From: an uncultured Gammaproteobacteria bacterium
Lineage (GTDB): Bacteria; Pseudomonadota; Gammaproteobacteria; CAIUAS01
Direction of reading: 5' to 3'
DNA length: 5,666 nt
Assembly (NCBI GenBank): GCA_903897205.1
Contig: CAIUAS010000114.1
Location: 1 to 5,666, forward strand
Shown: in pieces, positions 4,915 through 5,666 of the stretch
Numbering within the stretch: the first letter of the stretch is position 1
How the letters are laid out: each line of letters begins with the position of its first letter
The notes under the pieces: model-generated
Database searches by the model: none
What the model was told of the DNA's origin: nothing
Seen by the model: the letters and a program-made list of their open reading frames with translations, nothing else
Position numbers and translations under genes: made by a program

Positions 4915-5666
4915 ATGGGGCTGGAAACGACTAGGTGATTTTTGCTTTAAAATTGGAAGCGGCTCTACACCCAAGGGTGGGAAAGAAAACTATGACGATA
5001 CTGGCCATATTAGTTTAATACGTAGTCAAAATATATATAACAATGGTTTCTCGGTTTCGGGGCTTGTCTTCATTAACCAGGAGCAAGCAAGGAAATTAAA
5101 AGGGGTTACTGTTGAAGCAGGTGATGTTCTTTTAAATATAACAGGAGATTCTGTTGCAAGAGTCTGTTTGGCTCCGGTCGTATATCTACCTGCTCGAGTT
5201 AACCAACATGTGGCGATAATTCGCCCTGAACCAAAGGTTCTTGATAGTCGGTTTCTACGGTATTTTCTAGCATCACCTTATCAACAAAGTGTTATGCTGA
5301 GCTTGGCTGCTTCAGGAGCAACACGAAATGCCTTGACAAAAGTAATGCTCGAAAATTTTAAAATACCTTGCCCACCTCTACCAGTGCAAAAAAATATAGC
5401 GGAAGCATTAACTGTCCTTGATGATCGCATTGAAAATTTGCATAAAACCAATGCCACTCTCGAATCCATCGCCCAAGCACTTTTCAAATCATGGTTTGTT
5501 GATTTCGATCCAGTACGCGCAAAAGCAGAAGGCCGCCCGCCTGAAGGAATTGATACAGAAACAGCAGCGCTTTTTCCTGATAGTTTTGAAGAGTCGGAAT
5601 TGGGTTTGGTGCCGAAGGGGTGGAAAATTCAGAAGATTGGTGAAGTGGTGCAAGTTTTGGGTGGCG
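4904..5666 (+). CDS. hsdS: Type I specificity subunit HsdS, 3' end outside window
   Basis: This subunit selects the DNA sequence methylated and cut by the Type I complex. The ATG at 4904 overlaps the end of hsdM by 11 bases, and AGGAGG lies 8 bases upstream (4890-4895), within hsdM codons. The frame then stays open for 254 codons to the window edge. The first target-recognition domain covers about 1-155 and shows the usual pattern WKRLGDFCFKIGSGSTPKGG, then SLIRSQNI (37-44), VEAGDVLLNITG (70-81), RVNQHVAIIRP (98-108) and FKIPCPPLPVQKNIAEAL (152-169). The central conserved helix and linker follow, with DDRIENLHKTNATLESIAQ at 173-191 and LFKSWFVDFDPVRAKAEGRP at 193-212. ELGLVPKGWK (232-241) opens the second recognition domain, which is cut by the window end. 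The recognition sequence cannot be inferred from this. HsdS proteins are usually about 400-450 residues, so about 150-200 are missing. Confidence 0.95.
   Translation, partial: MSFEWGWKRLGDFCFKIGSGSTPKGGKENYDDTGHISLIRSQNIYNNGFSVSGLVFINQEQARKLKGVTVEAGDVLLNITGDSVARVCLAPVVYLPARVNQHVAIIRPEPKVLDSRFLRYFLASPYQQSVMLSLAASGATRNALTKVMLENFKIPCPPLPVQKNIAEALTVLDDRIENLHKTNATLESIAQALFKSWFVDFDPVRAKAEGRPPEGIDTETAALFPDSFEESELGLVPKGWKIQKIGEVVQVLGG

Noticed and set aside
5281..5487. Minus-strand 68-codon frame opposite hsdS
   Set aside because: It is antisense to the conserved HsdS spacer region, so it is a shadow frame.
1..5666. CRISPR array, tRNA or rRNA gene, or insertion sequence
   Set aside because: Reading both strands showed no regularly spaced repeats, no tRNA T-loop/CCA pattern and no transposase-like frame with terminal inverted repeats.

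Overview
The window looks like part of a moderately AT-rich gammaproteobacterial genome. The evidence is low-GC intergenic DNA, AGGA-type ribosome binding sites, a CHASE4/HAMP/GGDEF sensor of proteobacterial design and a bacterial TrmY-like SPOUT protein. A Legionellales-like source would fit, but this is an impression of style and no marker gene fixes the taxon.

Left part (1-2753, all genes on the minus strand). In order of transcription, starting from 2753, there are three units. The first is a short gene of about 117 codons that is split by a one-base frameshift (2753-2399). It keeps a good ribosome binding site and possibly a Cys/His pair like that of CheD/CNF-type deamidases. The second is an intact TrmY-like tRNA pseudouridine methyltransferase homologue (2314-1715). 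The third is a membrane-bound CHASE4-HAMP-GGDEF sensor (1314-52) whose diguanylate cyclase domain is cut off by an in-frame TGA soon after it begins. The gap between trmY and the sensor gene (1438-1714) holds no gene. It contains a CTGCCGT/ACGGCAG inverted repeat, a small hairpin near the trmY stop, and, within the 5' extension of the sensor frame, a good sigma70-type promoter that supports a start at 1314.

Middle (2754-3357). This is AT-rich and gene-poor. It holds two tiny minus-strand frames with strong Shine-Dalgarno sequences: 49 codons with four cysteines at 3087-2938, and 21 codons starting with TTG at 2919-2854. The rest is intergenic DNA between the minus-strand block and the plus-strand restriction-modification operon. 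With two broken genes nearby, it reads like a decaying or rearranged boundary.

Right part (3358-5666, plus strand). This is a Type I restriction-modification operon: an intact hsdM (518 aa) overlapping by 11 bases a partial hsdS that runs off the window in the spacer before its second target-recognition domain. HsdM and HsdS together form the DNA adenine methyltransferase. With HsdR, which is not in the window, they would form the restriction complex. Nothing visible links this operon functionally to the minus-strand genes. No convincing wholly new system is present. The best leads are the frameshifted deamidase-like gene, the TGA-interrupted GGDEF sensor and the bacterial TrmY homologue.
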